Of a DNA stretch of 64,000 bases, positions 1 through 11,035 are shown piece after piece. The stretch is from NCBI RefSeq assembly GCF_002575655.3, contig NC_053037.3, forward strand, positions 570,068,880 to 570,132,879, written 5' to 3'. The translations under genes and the position numbers were made by a program. The DNA comes from Aegilops tauschii subsp. strangulata. Taxonomy: Eukaryota > Streptophyta > Magnoliopsida > Poales > Poaceae. The notes below the pieces were generated by a model. That model searched no databases and was not told the DNA's origin. It worked only from the letters and a program-made list of their open reading frames with translations. The first letter of the stretch is position 1, and each line of letters opens with the position of its first letter.

Positions 1-345
1 AGGTTTGGAAACCAATTGCCCCAGAGTTTTGTTCAAAAGGTACTTCTTAGTAAGAATATCTTGCCAAAAACCCTCAGTATTAAAAATGTCAACGAGTGAT
101 AATTGTTGAGGAAAAAGAAAAGGAGAACAAGTACATATGTTGCTATATGGATTGAACCACATGCCATCATCTTTGACAAATTTATGAAGTAAAACGATTT
201 GATTAGTGTGCTGATTCTGTATTCCGTGGGAACGCATCTGGCACTCAACTATTATATGTAGTAGCCCAGTAACTCGCACGCAGGCGATTGGTCATGTATG
301 ACTTACAAGCAACTTGTATTTAATCATGGTCATTGCTCAGGGAGA
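1..345. other. 3' flank of the SEC14-like gene
   Basis: AT-rich sequence after the stop codon of the minus-strand SEC14-like gene. A 71-codon minus-strand frame (33-248) resembles nothing I recognise and is probably chance or 3' untranslated sequence. No repeat or RNA gene was seen. Confidence 0.5.
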
Positions 346-3300
346 TCATTTGCCATTTGTGTATTTTGATGCTCCTCTCATCTTGTCGGCTCTTCTCATT
401 CTCTCAGTATACTTGTTGATATCAAAGATTGTACTGGTGCTTCTTCCTCCAAATGATGACTCCAGCGTGTCTAAGTCAAAGATGTCAGCAATTATCTTCA
501 GGCTCTCTGGTTTGTTAGCATACACAAACTTCACTTTCTCTTTCATGTTTGGCTGGACGAAGTTCTTTGCTATCTGCAAATCAAGTAAAGGCAGGGTTCT
601 TAAATCAAATTGGGATATTCACTGATAAAATAGGAAACACACTCTCACAAGCACCGAATAAAATAGCGCGCTATAGCGCCACTAATAGCACGCTATAGCG
701 TATAGAGAATTGTGTCGCTAAATTGATCAGTGTACAATGTCTCCGCTAATAGCACGCTATAGCGCGTTATAGGACGTTAATAGCATATTTTCAGAGGCGG
801 CGCTATTTTGTATAGCGCACTATTTTTTTACCTCGCTCACAAGACTGCAAACACTGGCGAGGATGGAATTTTTGTTTCCATTCCGCTTGAATGCTCATGT
901 GGGGTTTTACCACCACTTGTTTAGAAAATACCAACATGTAAGTTGGCAGAGACTATGTGTGCTTGGTGCGGACGAAAACACGGATTAGCCATTCGAAAAT
1001 ACTGTTGAAGTTCCTAATTAAGTGGCATATATATGAAGCAAGACTGTTACGAAAGCCCTATAGCAAGGTTATATGTCCACCCTTCTACAAGTCGGGCAAC
1101 CCACGACTCACGAATGTGGATATGTGCATGATTAGAAGAATAAAAAGTTGGAAGTGGGCATAAAACACCACAATATATACTCTTTGTATACCTTCCAAAA
1201 AGATTCAAAAACCCTCGGAGGGTCAAAAGGAATCGCCACGGCTATCACCCCTGGATAGTAGTTTTGAATTATGTGCATGGTCTCACGGGTTGTCGACAAT
1301 GGCGTACTTGATATCGACCAGCCTCGGAAGTCAGTCAACCAAACAACATAGTCGTCTTGTTCATCTGCTGAGTTGGTGGCGAAATACTCGAGGAGGTATA
1401 CCAGGTGCTTTATCTGCTCCTTGACTGAAACTTTAGACTGTTGTACAAGTTAGTGAACCTTAATTAGTAGGGAAAAAAGGTAGATACTCTTTCTTCTTCG
1501 TTAGTGTTCAACTCTTTGTTACCAATATCCTCTAACGGATTGATCGGTGTAGCAGGCCACAAGTAAAGTACCTGCATTGGTAGGTTTACTACCAGGACAC
1601 TTCTTCCATTCTTGTCAAGGTAGTCGGCTACATGTGTTCTCCTGGCCTCGTTCTCCATTTCAGCAAGGTCTTCCTGCCATTTGCTCGCAGAGAAGAGTTG
1701 CTTACACAATCCATTGCACACAATTATAGAGCAATCTATAAGGCTAATAGAGTATAGTGTTAAATTTTACTGACCCAGGAAATTGCATCCGGCCTGTACT
1801 CACGCCTCCACTTGACGGTTTCCTTGAGACCCTTTGTTGCTTGTTCCATGCTCCAATTCCTCGCTCGGAGGAAACGGCGGATGGTGGCGTCTGACAGGAA
1901 ACTCGGCATCTCCTCAGTCAGACTGCCAAGGAGACCCCGCACCTCATTTATCTGACATACGTGCAAATCGAAGTTACTGGTTAATCTCTTAGTGAAAAAA
2001 TTATTAGTTTTGAATTTTGCATAGGCCCATTGCAGCATAAATTTTGCTCTCCTTTCTATGAGAACGTGGAGTACTAACATTGATCATGCGCCTTGTACGA
2101 CTGTACGTATAGTGCGTATGTACTATGTAGTGGGCAAAATAACATCGATTTTGATGCATAACACCGGTCGATGTTAGAACATTTATATATTTCTACGTAC
2201 TCTGAGAAAATCATATCCAAATTTAATGGGTGTATCTACATCCATGTTTGACCAAAGCTTTCGATGTTTTCATTCATGTTATTTAGAAGTAATTGAACAC
2301 AATATTGCTAGTACACGTTTTGGTAACGAATTCGACGTCACTTGAAGATCAACATGGATTTGCAGTGTATTATCATAATTGTACTACTATACGGCTACAA
2401 CGCCGGATGTTCGGTGCCCACCTTGATGTCGTCCTTCGTGCCTTCTTGGCAACTAGAGCTCATTTTCTGTTGCGCTACATCGTTGTCCCGATGTCAGTGC
2501 ATCGTCTGAGAACCATTGACTTCCAACATTTATACAACAAGATGGCCGGAAAGCTTGTGGGTTGGGATTGGGAATGACGGCTTATCAAATATGCTGGTAG
2601 AAATGCTTTGATCAAAGTGGTCATTTCCTCTCAGGCTATTCGTCATCTCACTCCCCTGGTTGCGCCTAAAGGGACCATGAAGGCAATCGTTACCTAGACT
2701 ACGTGCTTTCATTTGGGCCAGTGCTGACAAGGTGTCTAGACTCTAGAGGGAAGTATAAGGTGAGGTGGGACCTTGTGTGCTGGCCGACCACCATGGGGGG
2801 GCCTCGGCGTCCTTGACCTTGAAATTTTTGCTTGAGCACCTCGCTTATGTTGACCATGGTTTGAATGAAAAGGTCTGCGCCGTGCGTGGGTGGGTTTGGG
2901 TCGTCCTTGGGATGATGTGGATATGAACCACTTACGGTTGCAATGGTAAAGCTGAGAACTTTGGCTCTCGTTGTGCCTTGGGGGGAGGGGGGCGGCGAAA
3001 GCTGAAGGATATTTCATCATCCATTTTTGCCATCTTCAAGTGCAAGACGAGTTGTCTGTTTTAAGTGTCTTGTGGTTGATCAATGGATGAGGAACATCAA
3101 TTCCAATTTGGACTTCACAGTACATCACATCACTAATTTCTATTGTCTTTGGCTAGGTCTCGAAGATGTACACCTCAATGAAGACATCCTAGATGACATT
3201 ACCCGAAATCTCACCGCTTCGGTCATTTATTCGGCCAAGTCACACAGCTTGGCAATGTTTCTACCTCTGCTTTGAAATCGCTGGTGTGGAAAAATGTGCC

Positions 3301-6300
3301 GCCCTAGCAAAAGTTTGGCTCATACTGCAAGACCAGGTTTGGCTGGCCAACATATTGCAGCGTAGAGGGTAGCCAAACCGTGGCTTGTACCAGCTATATG
3401 TAGAAGGGAGCCAGAGATGGTCACACATCTTTTGCTGTAGTGTAGATTTTCTAGCCATATTGTGGACGAGATTTAAAGCCTGTCTTGTACGTTCACACTG
3501 AGATGTGATCTCATTTCAATTCAGTTATGGAGCGGTGGGATTCGATGGTCGACATCAGTGGGCACAATCGAAAGGGGATTGCACCCCTTGTTATGCTTGT
3601 CTCATGGGATACTCGGAATGTGTGGAATACAGAGCTTTTAGAAATATTTCTACCATACCATGCATCATCATGCGCTAGATTAAAGTCAAAGCAAACATAT
3701 GGGTTTTGGTTGGCACGAAGTACTTGAGTTCAATCATGCTGTGAGAGTAGGGCTCTTTGTAATTTTTGGTTACATTTCGGTGTCTTAAATGCTTCTTAAC
3801 TAACCAGACAGCCCTCGCAAATGCGAAGGCATCATCTTAAATGTGTCAAAAGTGTATGAAAATTAAATTATAATTTGATAATATTAATATTACAGGATTA
3901 GGAATAATATGTTTCTATTGTCACCAAAAATATTATGATAAATAACATATCACATTTTTTGAGCATAATAACATATCACATTTGGTTGAACTATATTTGA
4001 TCAGCTTTAATTTGTGGATTCATAATTATAACGTTCCATTTCCAAAAATAACACCATAATTATAGCCATATGTGTTGTATGTATGTGACATTAGATTAGT
4101 ACATATAACTAAAGTTTAGAGTGCACGGTTGAGGCATTCTTATCTAATGTTAAATCTGGTTTATGAAGGAAAATTTCTGATTGTCGGTTTTTCATAATAG
4201 GGTAAAAAAGTGATTCCGAAGATCTATCATTTCGTTGGTCTATGAACTAAGAATTGTTGTTTTATGTGGGACTTCTGGCTTCATTTCATTTGGTAGACCA
4301 TGAAAATATATGAGCCATATATTTTTTATACGTACACACTACTATATGAATATTTTGTTTGTGCTTGTAAAACCATTTGGGAAAATGGAATAAACTGCTT
4401 AATGAAGTCAATACAAATACTAGCATTATAATATGCAATGCTTTTATTGTTTCATGTCTATACCAACGTAATTTTTACCATCTCTTGGCACCACCGAGCT
4501 ATTTTTTGATATGACCACCGATATCCCATGGTACTAATAAAAGGAGGATGCCATATAGACGACGGGTGGTTTTTCTTTTTGTTGAATTTTGACAATATTT
4601 TAATTTTATAAGATATTAATATATTACTTGTTTACAAAAAAATGATGGTCTATTTATTGTAATCTCTTTAGGCACACTTGGCAAGATGAACCGGTTAGGC
4701 GAGTGATTGCCTTTCTTAATCCATTCAACCTAGGCTTCATATAGGAGAAGAGAGTCTACCATATTTGATAGATTGATGTTTTACTATTGTAGATTCGTAG
4801 TATGTCTCTCTTTCTTTTGTCATGTCGTATATTTGTATACAATAAATAGGTCCAAAAATTGTAGCCTATTGTAATATAAACGTGACAATTTGTAGTCATT
4901 TTCTCTAAGAATAAGAATGGGTATTTTCCGTATATTTTTCTTGGAACAACTGGATAGCCGCCTATATGTGTCTCACAATATTGTTTGCCTCTATTTCACT
5001 ACTTATTCGAAAAAAACATGGAATCAGATAAATATATTATATTTATTTCAGAATAAATTCATTAATAACCAATGTGCTAAGATGTTGACATATGAACAAA
5101 ACGCCTAATCTTAGAAAAATAAGAATTCTTCATGATTTTTAATCAATATTGGAGTTTGTATTTTTTTTTGCTTTAATTAAGTTAGTTTGTAAATTTCAAA
5201 AGAATTCTACGATGGAAATAACACATGTAAACATGAGTACGGTGTTTAAATAAATAGTTTTATAAACAAATTGTGTCTATTTCAGTATTTCTAATCTACT
5301 TAAAATGTGATTATTTTCAAGATGTTTCACTACAATAGGTTCATAGTATATCTTCTTTTTCGGCCGCCCTATGTCTTTGCATCCAATAATTCCTAGACTA
5401 TGCTAGATCAACGTGACAATTTGTAGCTATTTGATCTAAGGATAAGAATGGTTGTTCTTCATATAATAGTTTGGAACAGCTGGATAATTGCCCATATATG
5501 CCTCACATGGATTGCCTCTATTTCACTGTTTATTTGGCAAGAACATAGAATAAAAAAATCCATTATATGTGTTTCAAGATCAATACATGAATAATCTTTG
5601 TGCTGACATGTTGACCATATAGTCCAAACCCCTAAAAAGAATAAGTTCATGATTTTTTTTATTAACAGTGAGTTTGTAAGAGCTTTATTTTAGTTCATTA
5701 GTATGAACAATTCAAAGAATTCTCGTTCACAATAAAACTGGCGAATTTGAGTCCAATCTCTGAATAAATAATTTTCTAAACCTTTTATCTCTATTTTAAA
5801 TATTCCTATTATGCTTAAGAATATGATTATTTTTATTATATTTGTATGCTTATTCATCCACGCATATATCTCTTCTTTTCGTCGTACTATATCTTTGTAT
5901 ACAATAAATAGATCCATAATTAGTTAACTATTTAATATCAACTTGATCATCTGTAGCTATTTTATCTATGAATAAGAATGGGTGTTCTTGATCAAACATA
6001 GAATTGGGTAAATATATTGCATGTGTTTCAGAATAATCCACGAGTAATCAATGTTGAGATGTTGAGCATATGGAAGAAACGTCTAATCTTAGGAAAAAAT
6101 ATTGATTATTAATGTTGGAGTTTGCAAAAGCATTGTTAATTACATTAGCATGGAAAATTCAAAATAATTCTCCGACGAAAATAAAACATGTAAACTTGAG
6201 TACAACGTTTAAACAAACTGTTTTATAGAACATTTGTTTCTATTTTAGTACTTCTAATCTACTTTAAATGTTGTCATTTTTATGACGTTTAACTACAATA

Positions 6301-9300
6301 GATTCGTAGTGTATCTTATTTTTCTGTCGTACTATGCCTTTTGTATCCAATAATTCATAGACTATGTTAGATCAACGTGATAATTTGTAGCTATTTGATC
6401 TAAGGATAAGAATGGGTCTTCTTCATATATTATTTTGGAATAGCTGGATAGCCGCCTATATATGCCTCGCATGGATTGCTTTCTATTTCACTTCTTAATT
6501 GGCCAGAACATAGAATCAGGTATATCTATTATATGTGTTTCAGAATAAATGCATAAATAATCGGTGTGCTGAGATGTTGACCATATAGACAAAACCCCTA
6601 ATCTAAGAAAAAAATGAATTTACATTTTTTTACTTCATAGTGATTCTGTAAAAGCTTTACTTTAGTGCACTATATGAACAATTCAAAAGAATTCTCGGAT
6701 GAAAATATTACATGCGAAATAGACTGCAACCTTTAAATAAATAATTTCATAAACTTTTTGTGTCTATTTAATGATTCCTATTCTACTTTATAATATGATT
6801 ATTTTTGTTATATTTGTATGCTCATTCATGCACACTGATAAGCATAACAATTTATAATCTATAGTGTTCTATTTTTTTTTGTTTGTTCACCACCCAATTA
6901 TAGTTGTTTTGGGACATATGCCCAACACGTACTTTTTTTTTGAGGGACCAACACATACTGCATCCAATTATTTGGGGCCTCATACATTTTTCGAGATTGC
7001 ATTGAACATTGATAAAATTAATGATATATAAAATGTACGATATAAAGGTTGTATCATTAAAAACTCCTTTCACATACGAATTTAATGGTATACTTTCTAA
7101 ACGATCCAACCCATGGTCAAAGGTAATCACATGAATGTATTGTGACTTATATATGTGGATGAAGGAGGCACCTTTCATACTATGGGGCCTTAGAGCTATT
7201 CTAGCAGACCCCGTAAAAATACGACCCGCAAAACGCGTTTGTGGGTTCACGAAAATCGCTTTTGTGGGTCAAAAACATACGCGGCCGAACAGAACCCGTA
7301 TCTAAACCTGCATAATTTGAAAAAATACTTCCGCGAGAGAAATTGCACAAAAATAGTTCATCACATACTACATTGTTCATCGCATACTACATAGTTCATC
7401 ACAAACTACAAGCATAGTTATACTACATACTACGTTAAACTAGTACTAGGGGGTCGGATCTGACGGCGGCGAGGTCGCGGCAACTGGACGACGCCGTGGA
7501 GGAGCCGGACGCTCAATCCTCCTCGCCGGAGCTGCAGAGATCGACGTACTTCTCCGCCTGCTCCTCGCGGATGCGGCGCCACTCGTCAGCCTTCTCGTTG
7601 GCGGCGACCGCCTTCCGCCACTCGAGGGCTTCGAACTCCTCGGCGTGGCGCCGACGCTCCTCCTCCTCACGCACGCTCCGCTCGGCGATGGCGGCGGCGA
7701 CGGCGTCGAACTCCGCGACGTAGTCCTCGGGCCCGACGACTCCGCGGCGGCCGAGCGGAGCGGGCTCTTCGGGCTCCTCCTTCACCGGCCGAGCGAACGG
7801 CGCCGGCGGCTCCGGCTCCTCCTCCTCGTCCGACCACTCCCTCTTCATGGGGAGGAAGCCCGCGGCGGAGGAGGAGGATCCGGCTTACGAAGAACGCGCG
7901 GAGGAGAACAACGCGCACCGGCGGTCGAAGCTCGCCGGCGGCGAAAGGCCGCGGTTGGTCCACTTCTGCGCGCCCCGCTTCCTCGCGCCGTCGGACCGGA
8001 CGCGGTGCTCGCGCTCCGGGTCCCTCTCACGGCCGGATCTGCTGCCGGAGCCGCGTCCGGAGCTCCACATTCGCCCCCACATGGCGGCTGGAGGCGGGGG
8101 GGAGGGTCGCCGGCGGCGAGAAATTGGGAGAGGAGAAAGGGGAATCGGGTGGCTCGCGGCGGCGGGGGGATAGGGTTTGGACCCGCAAAAGGGTCGCGGA
8201 ACCGCACTTATAGTGCTCGGGGCGTGCGGTTTGCGGGCTGCGGCAAAAAATTTTGCGGGCCGGGCGAGTATGCGGGCTCTGTTCTGGCCGCAAAATTGGC
8301 CCGAGCCCGCATACTCGCCGGAATTTTTACGGGCCGGGCGTTTTGCGGGGTCTGCTAGAGTTGCTCTTAGCACAACAACTTCCTGACTGTCTACTACAAC
8401 AAGTTTTGTCTGGCTTTGGTGAGGGAGGGGCGATGAGGGCGGCGCGCCTTCGGCTCGCTTCAGTGCTTGTAGTCGTCACTAGGTGGTCTAGGGATCGGGA
8501 TGTAATTTTTATTATTTTCTCATAAAAAAGAAGGAAGCACCTTTTATTTAATAATAACTATAAAACAACTATTCTTCGCATCTCCGTATGGAACACGGAC
8601 TCTTACTATAATGGATGGATTTGTTTGGTATTATTAAATCCTAACAATAAACTACAAAACTTTCAAGAATAATTGGGATGGTGTGGCTACATGTGATGTC
8701 TCAAAAAAAAAACTCGTATTATGTTTTATGTATACTATACAATAGATAGATAGATAGATTTTTTTTGAATGGTTTGAATTGCTTACTTTTGAGGGAATAC
8801 TTTTGAGGCTGTTTGGAGGAAATAAGGCACGGCGAGTGCCAGAAAGGTATACTTTAACTATTAAGCGTGAAAAGGAAATTTTGTAGATTCTTTCGATGTT
8901 GATGGAGGAATTGTTGGTATTATTAAATCCTAACGATAAATTAGAGATCTAACTTTGGAAAATAGTTGGGATGATGTGGATAGAAAAATATCGTATTGTG
9001 TTCTTCTTTTTGGAGCTTCGTATTGTGTTCTTAGTATATACTACGGAATAATAGATCCATAGGTAGGTAGATTAGTGAGACGAGGCAAAACTTTTGCCTC
9101 AATTTCAAGGAAAAAGGGCACGGCGAGTTGCAGAAAAATAAATTTTGCAGAATCTTCCGATGTTGCCTTATAGAACCTTATTCCCGTTTCGTGATTCAAC
9201 TGAAAACAGTCAACGGAAACACATACATATATGCAACCATGGCCGATAGGAATGCACGCAAAGACAAACTCGAAGAAGAAACGCCGCCTGATGGCGTGAA

Positions 9301-9394
9301 TTGATACCTTTTCCTGCTGTCGTTCCAAAGACAAAGACAACGCCTTCTGCTGTGTTGCTTCGCTCCTGACCTTCTTCATCAGCTGGTAGCTCAT
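346..9394 (-). CDS. SEC14-like CRAL-TRIO phosphatidylinositol-transfer protein, five exons
   Basis: Exons on the minus strand: 9394-9308, 1951-1775, 1673-1572, 1437-1192 and 573-346. All junctions are GT-AG and phase 0, giving 279 residues. Residues 30-88 match the CRAL-TRIO N-terminal helical domain (INEVRGLLG, then FLSDATIRRFLRARNW). Residues 105-250 match the lipid-binding domain (YLDKNGRSVLVV, WLTDFRGWS, IIQNYYPG, FDPPRVFESFW, KVKFVYANK, LESSFGG). Family members move phosphatidylinositol or other lipids between membranes and bind one lipid in a pocket closed by a gate helix. The start lies in a short exon (MSYQLMKKVRSEA...) about 50 bp behind a TATA box; its end (QQEK) joins INEVR as in relatives. 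Length fits the short plant SEC14-like class. No stop or frameshift was found. Least certain is linking exon 1 across the 7.36-kb intron. The substrate cannot be read from sequence. Confidence 0.78.
660..829. repeat. MITE-like inverted repeat rich in GCTATAGC palindromes (intron 4)
   Basis: The segment opens with AAATAGCGCGCTATAGC and closes with TATAGCGCACTATTT, which are inverted copies of each other. Two internal AATAGCACGCTATAGCG copies lie between them. It sits in the last intron of the SEC14-like gene. I see no target duplication, so the superfamily is open; a small non-autonomous DNA transposon is the best guess. Confidence 0.5.
2330..3770 (+). pseudogene. Decayed L1-clade LINE, 3' half of the reverse transcriptase ORF
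   Basis: Broken plus-strand frames retain the end of a plant LINE polyprotein. VHRLRTIDFQHLYNK lies near 2495-2550 (RT thumb region). WPTTMGG followed after a one-base frameshift in a G-run (about 2800) by LGVLDLE lies near 2780-2820. LVSWDTRNVWN is near 3597-3630, and a C-terminal AKYLSSIM-like end is near 3720-3740. Many in-frame stops separate these blocks, so the element is dead and 5'-truncated. It lies antisense in intron 1 of the SEC14-like gene. Endonuclease and RT catalytic motifs were not seen. Confidence 0.72.
3771..4784. other. AT-rich intron sequence without recognised features
   Basis: Part of the long first intron of the SEC14-like gene. Strongly AT-rich, with no open frame of note and no inverted repeat or known element that I can identify. 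Confidence 0.5.
4785..6850. repeat. Four-unit AT-rich tandem array with alternating A-B-A-B units
   Basis: Four diverged copies of a unit of about 430-540 bp, best seen from the anchor ATAAGAATGG at 4911, 5442, 5972 and 6406. Other conserved landmarks are GACAATTTGTAG before the anchor and TTTCACT and AGATGTTGA after it. Units 1 and 3 share the CATGTAAAC..TGAGTAC block. Units 2 and 4 share CATGGATTGC, GTTGACCATATAG and TTATATTTGTATGC. Unit 3 lacks about 100 bp after the anchor. It lies in intron 1 of the SEC14-like gene and has no convincing coding potential. Confidence 0.72.
7193..8366. mobile_element. PIF/Harbinger-type DNA transposon, 1174 bp, TTA target duplication
   Basis: Both ends carry inverted copies of GAGC..(T/C)TCTAGCAGACCCCG, and TTA flanks the element on both sides (7190-7192 and 8367-8369). 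The 3-bp TTA duplication is diagnostic of PIF/Harbinger. The terminal repeats continue with GTAAAAATxC and CCGCAAAACGC motifs. The interior (about 7440-8200) is very GC-rich, in sharp contrast to the AT-rich intron around it. No DDE transposase is present, so the element is non-autonomous. Confidence 0.85.
7513..7848 (-). CDS. 111-residue charged ORF inside the Harbinger element
   Basis: An open minus-strand frame starts MKREWSDEEEEPEPP and ends CSSGEED. The middle is Glu/Arg/Ala-rich and probably helical (FDAVAAAIAERSVREEEERRRH, shown here only in part by its key residues). A second minus-strand frame upstream (7885 to about 8080, beginning MWGRMWSSGRGSG) could be an earlier exon or the other side of a frameshift. 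I recognise no enzyme domain. The element may have captured a host gene fragment or may encode a degenerate accessory protein. GC-rich sequence keeps several frames open here by chance, so coding status is doubtful. Confidence 0.35.
   Translation of the reverse strand: MKREWSDEEEEPEPPAPFARPVKEEPEEPAPLGRRGVVGPEDYVAEFDAVAAAIAERSVREEEERRRHAEEFEALEWRKAVAANEKADEWRRIREEQAEKYVDLCSSGEED
8600..9180. repeat. Diverged local direct duplication of about 283 bp
   Basis: TGGTATTATTAAATCCTAAC occurs at about 8630 and 8913. Each copy is followed by a related run: TTGGGATGxTGTGG, then a TCGTATTxTGTT stretch, then an AATAGATxxATAG run, then GGGCACGGCGAGTxxCAG. The first copy also contains a short GATA microsatellite (8742-8760). 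Last part of intron 1 of the SEC14-like gene. Confidence 0.55.
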
Positions 9395-9440
9395 TGCTTG
9401 AGAGTGCTAGCTAGCTGGGATTCGCATTGAGCGACCGGCA

Positions 9441-9450
9441 TTATATATAT
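9441..9450 (-). promoter_or_regulatory. Putative TATA box of the SEC14-like gene
   Basis: ATATATATAA on the minus strand lies 47-56 nt before the start codon at 9394, implying a 5' leader of roughly 20 nt if the usual 30-nt spacing holds. It supports the choice of first exon. Confidence 0.5.
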
Positions 9451-9693
9451 CGTTGGACGAGATCGAATCGAACATGATAGGAGTGGGAAGTGAGAGTGGT
9501 TGCAGCTGCCATGATGGCATCATGGACAGCCGAGACAGACACACGTTCGCGCCCACGTCTCTTCACACAGTAGCATTCAAAGCTTCGTCTTTCCCTTCCA
9601 CGGGTAGGGGTAGTTGGGTGGTGAGCATTTGTTTAACTGGTCTGGAAGGCACCGTGAGCTAGCAGTCTTTTGATCTAACTGTACTAGCTAGTA

Positions 9694-9709
9694 CATGGCA
9701 CGTGCCATG
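9694..9709. promoter_or_regulatory. 16-bp perfect palindrome with a G-box core
   Basis: CATGGCACGTGCCATG, centred on CACGTG, lies about 300 bp upstream of the SEC14-like start codon. CACGTG is the core site of plant bZIP and bHLH factors (light, abscisic acid or stress control). Binding is inferred. Confidence 0.45.
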
Positions 9710-11035
9710 CACGTCTAGATTTAACGATTATTCGAATGTTGTGTGTTTGGAGCGAGTTAAGGCATTTCTGTTTAGTAAATTATCAGTATTTATTGAAAAG
9801 ATCAAGTAAATTCCATACACATGCATCATACGACTGATTAGTTCAATCAATAATTAAAAGTTCACGCTAAAAATATTGGGTTAAAACAAAGGAAAAGCTA
9901 GGTCATAATGTTTTATTTTGATGAAACATGGTCTTGAGATTAATAAAGTCATCACAGGTTGCTCGCTATCGGGAACATCACTTTCAGTGGAAGAATACTC
10001 CGCCTTAATGAGACACACATATGTCAAACCTATAGTTTGAACTCTAGTGACCTAGGTACAAACAACCCTCCTAACCATTCAATCATAGATTGATTCTCAA
10101 GTCATAATATTTGTGGAACATGCTTATAAGAGAAATTAACATTGCTGTAAAGCAATTGAGTATTACCCGAAAAAAAGAGAAGAGAATGTTAGCTGTGGGA
10201 GGGTGCACTGTTGCATGCCGTTTTCTTTTCTCACACCACGTTGCTAGTACGTGGCGTTAGTGGTACCCTTTTTTTAAATGAGTAGTGCTATTGTAAGGCA
10301 TCACTCTCTCACGGCCACGGGAGCCTGGCAGAGATTTCTAGTAGCAGTGGAAGAGAAAGAATCATGAGCCCTGCAACACTCTATGATGGTAGCAATCTGA
10401 CAGCACAACGGTGCCCCCCCACCGCGATTCCCTGCATCGTGGGCCGTCTGATTATCTTGTTCAATGGTCTGCATTTGGCCACACAGTCATCTATCTAAAG
10501 CAATTGAATTTGAGTCGTCGATTACAAAGATCCAGTGATCTGTATTACTTGACACTTGTATACTATAGACGAGTATAGATTATGTGCATGCAGGATATAA
10601 TACGTATATAATTTTGTGACGGAGAGTTATTTATTACGGCCGGCAGTGTATTTTTCTGGAGTAAATTGCATAAAACCATCACTTTGAGGGCTAGGTTTGC
10701 GAAAAACACTAGGATACACAATCACTGCAGAAAACACCACATCTTGCGTAATTCTTTTGCAAAAACCACTGATCGGCAGATCGAGCCGTGTTAAGTGAGT
10801 TTATGACAGGTGGGGCCCGTTTTTCGCCTACGTGGCACTCCAGGCCGTCCCGACAGCCGGCAGACGGCGTTAGACGGCGCCGTCGCCGCTGTTCGGTCCT
10901 AGTAGTCAAAAGAGTAAGCGTTAGACGACTCCTTATCCACTCTGCTTGCTCCTCCTCGCTCGCGCATCTCTCGCTCTCGCTCTGTTCTTGGTCGCCACAT
11001 CCGTCGCTGCCGCGCCGCCCCGCCGTCGCAGCGCC

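Larger units (their letters stand above)
9395..10657. other. Upstream region of the SEC14-like gene; no gene seen
   Basis: Contains the TATA box and G-box palindrome listed separately. The remainder is AT-rich, with a plus-strand 69-codon frame (9453-9662) that resembles nothing. It ends at the left terminus of the Mutator-like element. Confidence 0.5.

Noticed and set aside
7645..8358. 237-codon plus-strand frame in the Harbinger element
   Set aside because: It is antisense to the more protein-like frame and arises from GC-rich sequence that keeps several frames open. No domain.
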